A DNA stretch of 64,000 bases from Hymenobacter jeongseonensis (GTDB lineage: Bacteria > Bacteroidota > Bacteroidia > Cytophagales > Hymenobacteraceae): NCBI RefSeq assembly GCF_015694725.1, contig NZ_JADQDQ010000009.1:1-64000 (forward strand), written 5' to 3'. Both the position numbers and the translations under genes were made by a program. The notes beneath the pieces were generated by a model. That model worked only from the letters and a program-made list of their open reading frames with translations. It did not search any database and had not been told where the DNA came from. This document shows, one piece after another, positions 63,131 to 64,000 of this stretch. The first letter of the stretch is position 1. Each line of letters begins with the position of its first letter.

Positions 63131-63220
63131 TGTAGCGTGGTCGTACCCGGAGGGACTCTGCGAGTCCGCGCATCGAACGAACGAAACCACACGGGCGCGG
63201 ACTCGCAGAGTCCACGCTAC
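63131..63220. repeat. Family B palindromic element B2
   Basis: Right arm 63196-63220 pairs with left-arm blocks 63132-63140 and 63155-63170; a 14-nt insertion (63141-63154) interrupts the left arm. It lies between the SDF symporter stop and the GTG of the next gene, 18 bp before that start. Confidence 0.85.
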
Positions 63221-63238
63221 TTCCCGACCTTTGCCACT

Positions 63239-64000
63239 GTGGAACCCTCAACCCTGACCCAGGCCGAACCGAGCCTTGCCTCTACCCGCCGCCCACCCAT
63301 CCGCTTCGACCGCAACGAACTGGCCGGCGCGTTTGGCGACCTCGGCACCGACCTGCCGCTGCTCATCGGCGTCATTGCCGCCTCGGGAATGGACAGCGCC
63401 GGCGTGCTCATCATGTTCGGGCTGATGCAGGTGTTTTCGGGGCTGTGGTACCGCATGCCCATGCCCGTGCAGCCGCTCAAGGCCTTCGCTGCCTTGGTTA
63501 TTGCCCAGAAAATTCCCGGGCGGGTCATTTTTGGCGGCGGGCTGGCCATTGGCGTGAGCATGTTCTTCCTGTCGGTAACGGGGCTGATTGATGCCCTGGC
63601 GCGGCTCGTGCCCAAGGCCGTGGTGCGCGGCATTCAGTTTGGCTTGGCGCTGCAGCTGGCCACTTTGGCCTTGAAACAGTACGTACCGGCCGACGGCCTG
63701 CCCGGCTTTGCGCTAGCGGCGGTGGCGTTCATCATCACGGTGGTGCTGCTGGGCAACCGGCGCTGGCCGGCGGCACTAGCAGTTATTGCCCTGGGCGTGA
63801 CGTATGCGCTGGTTTTCAAGCTGGATTTGGCCACGGCGCAGCGGGCCGTTGGCCTGCACCTGCCCACCTGGCACGTGCCGCAAATGGCCGATATCCTGAC
63901 CGGGGCCGTGCTGCTGGCGCTGCCCCAGATTCCGTTGTCGCTGGGCAACTCGGTGCTGGCCACCCGTCAGATTGCCAACGACTACTTCCCCGAGCGGCAG
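63239..64000 (+). CDS. MOT1-type molybdate/sulfate transporter (3' end outside window)
   Basis: From GTG 63239 the frame stays open to the window edge (254 codons). Helical segments carry MOT1/SulP-like motifs: AGAFGDLGTDLPLLIG near residue 30, PVQPLKAFAALVIA near 81, VRGIQFGLALQ near 130 and LPQIPLSLGNSVLATRQI near 235. MOT1 proteins import molybdate. A molybdate transporter next to a molybdoenzyme and fdhD fits, though sulfate or another oxyanion cannot be excluded. It begins only 18 bp after palindrome B2. The start could be further downstream. Confidence 0.82.
   Translation, partial: MEPSTLTQAEPSLASTRRPPIRFDRNELAGAFGDLGTDLPLLIGVIAASGMDSAGVLIMFGLMQVFSGLWYRMPMPVQPLKAFAALVIAQKIPGRVIFGGGLAIGVSMFFLSVTGLIDALARLVPKAVVRGIQFGLALQLATLALKQYVPADGLPGFALAAVAFIITVVLLGNRRWPAALAVIALGVTYALVFKLDLATAQRAVGLHLPTWHVPQMADILTGAVLLALPQIPLSLGNSVLATRQIANDYFPERQ

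Noticed and set aside
1-64000. tRNA or rRNA genes
   Set aside because: I scanned the intergenic gaps for cloverleaf-like sequence and rRNA landmarks and saw none. A dedicated tRNA/rRNA search would settle this.

Overview
The window is GC-rich DNA from a member of the Bacteroidota, most likely Hymenobacter or a close relative (Cytophagales). The sequence supports this through recurring promoter -7 boxes of the Bacteroidota type (TAnnTTTG, here mostly TACCTTTG or TACCTTCG), almost no Shine-Dalgarno sequences, and a gene content of FadL-like and PD40/OmpA outer-membrane proteins, a flotillin/NfeD pair, DPP-IV and archaeal-type ProRS. The genus is inferred from overall protein style; the phylum is firm. 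I saw no rRNA or tRNA genes, CRISPR array, prophage, insertion sequence or transposase gene.

Layout. 1-4.7 kb: the 3' end of a repeat protein, then an MBOAT O-acyltransferase with two tandem AlgX/AlgJ-like proteins, probably an exopolysaccharide or cell-surface acylation module. 4.7-10.8 kb: asnS, rpoN (sigma-54) and a large hybrid histidine kinase. 10.9-27.1 kb: envelope and housekeeping genes (an orphan beta-barrel, an OmpA/PD40 protein, floA with an NfeD-like partner, proS, a Gly/Tyr-rich lipoprotein, a FadL-like protein, another lipoprotein, DPP-IV, catalase). 27.3-38.9 kb: prmC/ribD divergent pair, free-methionine-sulfoxide reductase, a lipoprotein with a glutathionylspermidine-synthase-like enzyme, psd, glutamate dehydrogenase, cdsA with a CPBP protease, dusB and a histidine kinase. 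38.9-43.6 kb: a lipocalin/CrtC-like lipoprotein, two paralogous zinc-ribbon/TM/carboxypeptidase-regulatory-domain proteins, and an APC permease.

43.6-53 kb is the most distinctive region. A low-GC gap precedes a TetR regulator, an ABC exporter whose nucleotide-binding domain has lost its usual hydrolysis residues, an HlyD adaptor and a TolC channel. Next to them lies a cluster of two PAS histidine kinases and a response regulator. 53.3-57 kb: LpxR-like lipid A deacylase, EamA transporter and hemA. 57.2-64 kb: a molybdenum-linked group (FdhF/YdeP-type oxidoreductase, a small conserved protein, FdhD, and a MOT1-type molybdate transporter cut by the window edge), interrupted by an SDF-family symporter.

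Two families of dispersed palindromes of about 75-110 bp punctuate the intergenic gaps. Family A (ends CGTCATGC...GCATGACG) has six copies, including one solo hairpin and one chimeric copy; family B (ends TGTAGCG...CGCTAC) has two. They look like non-autonomous REP/MITE-type elements.
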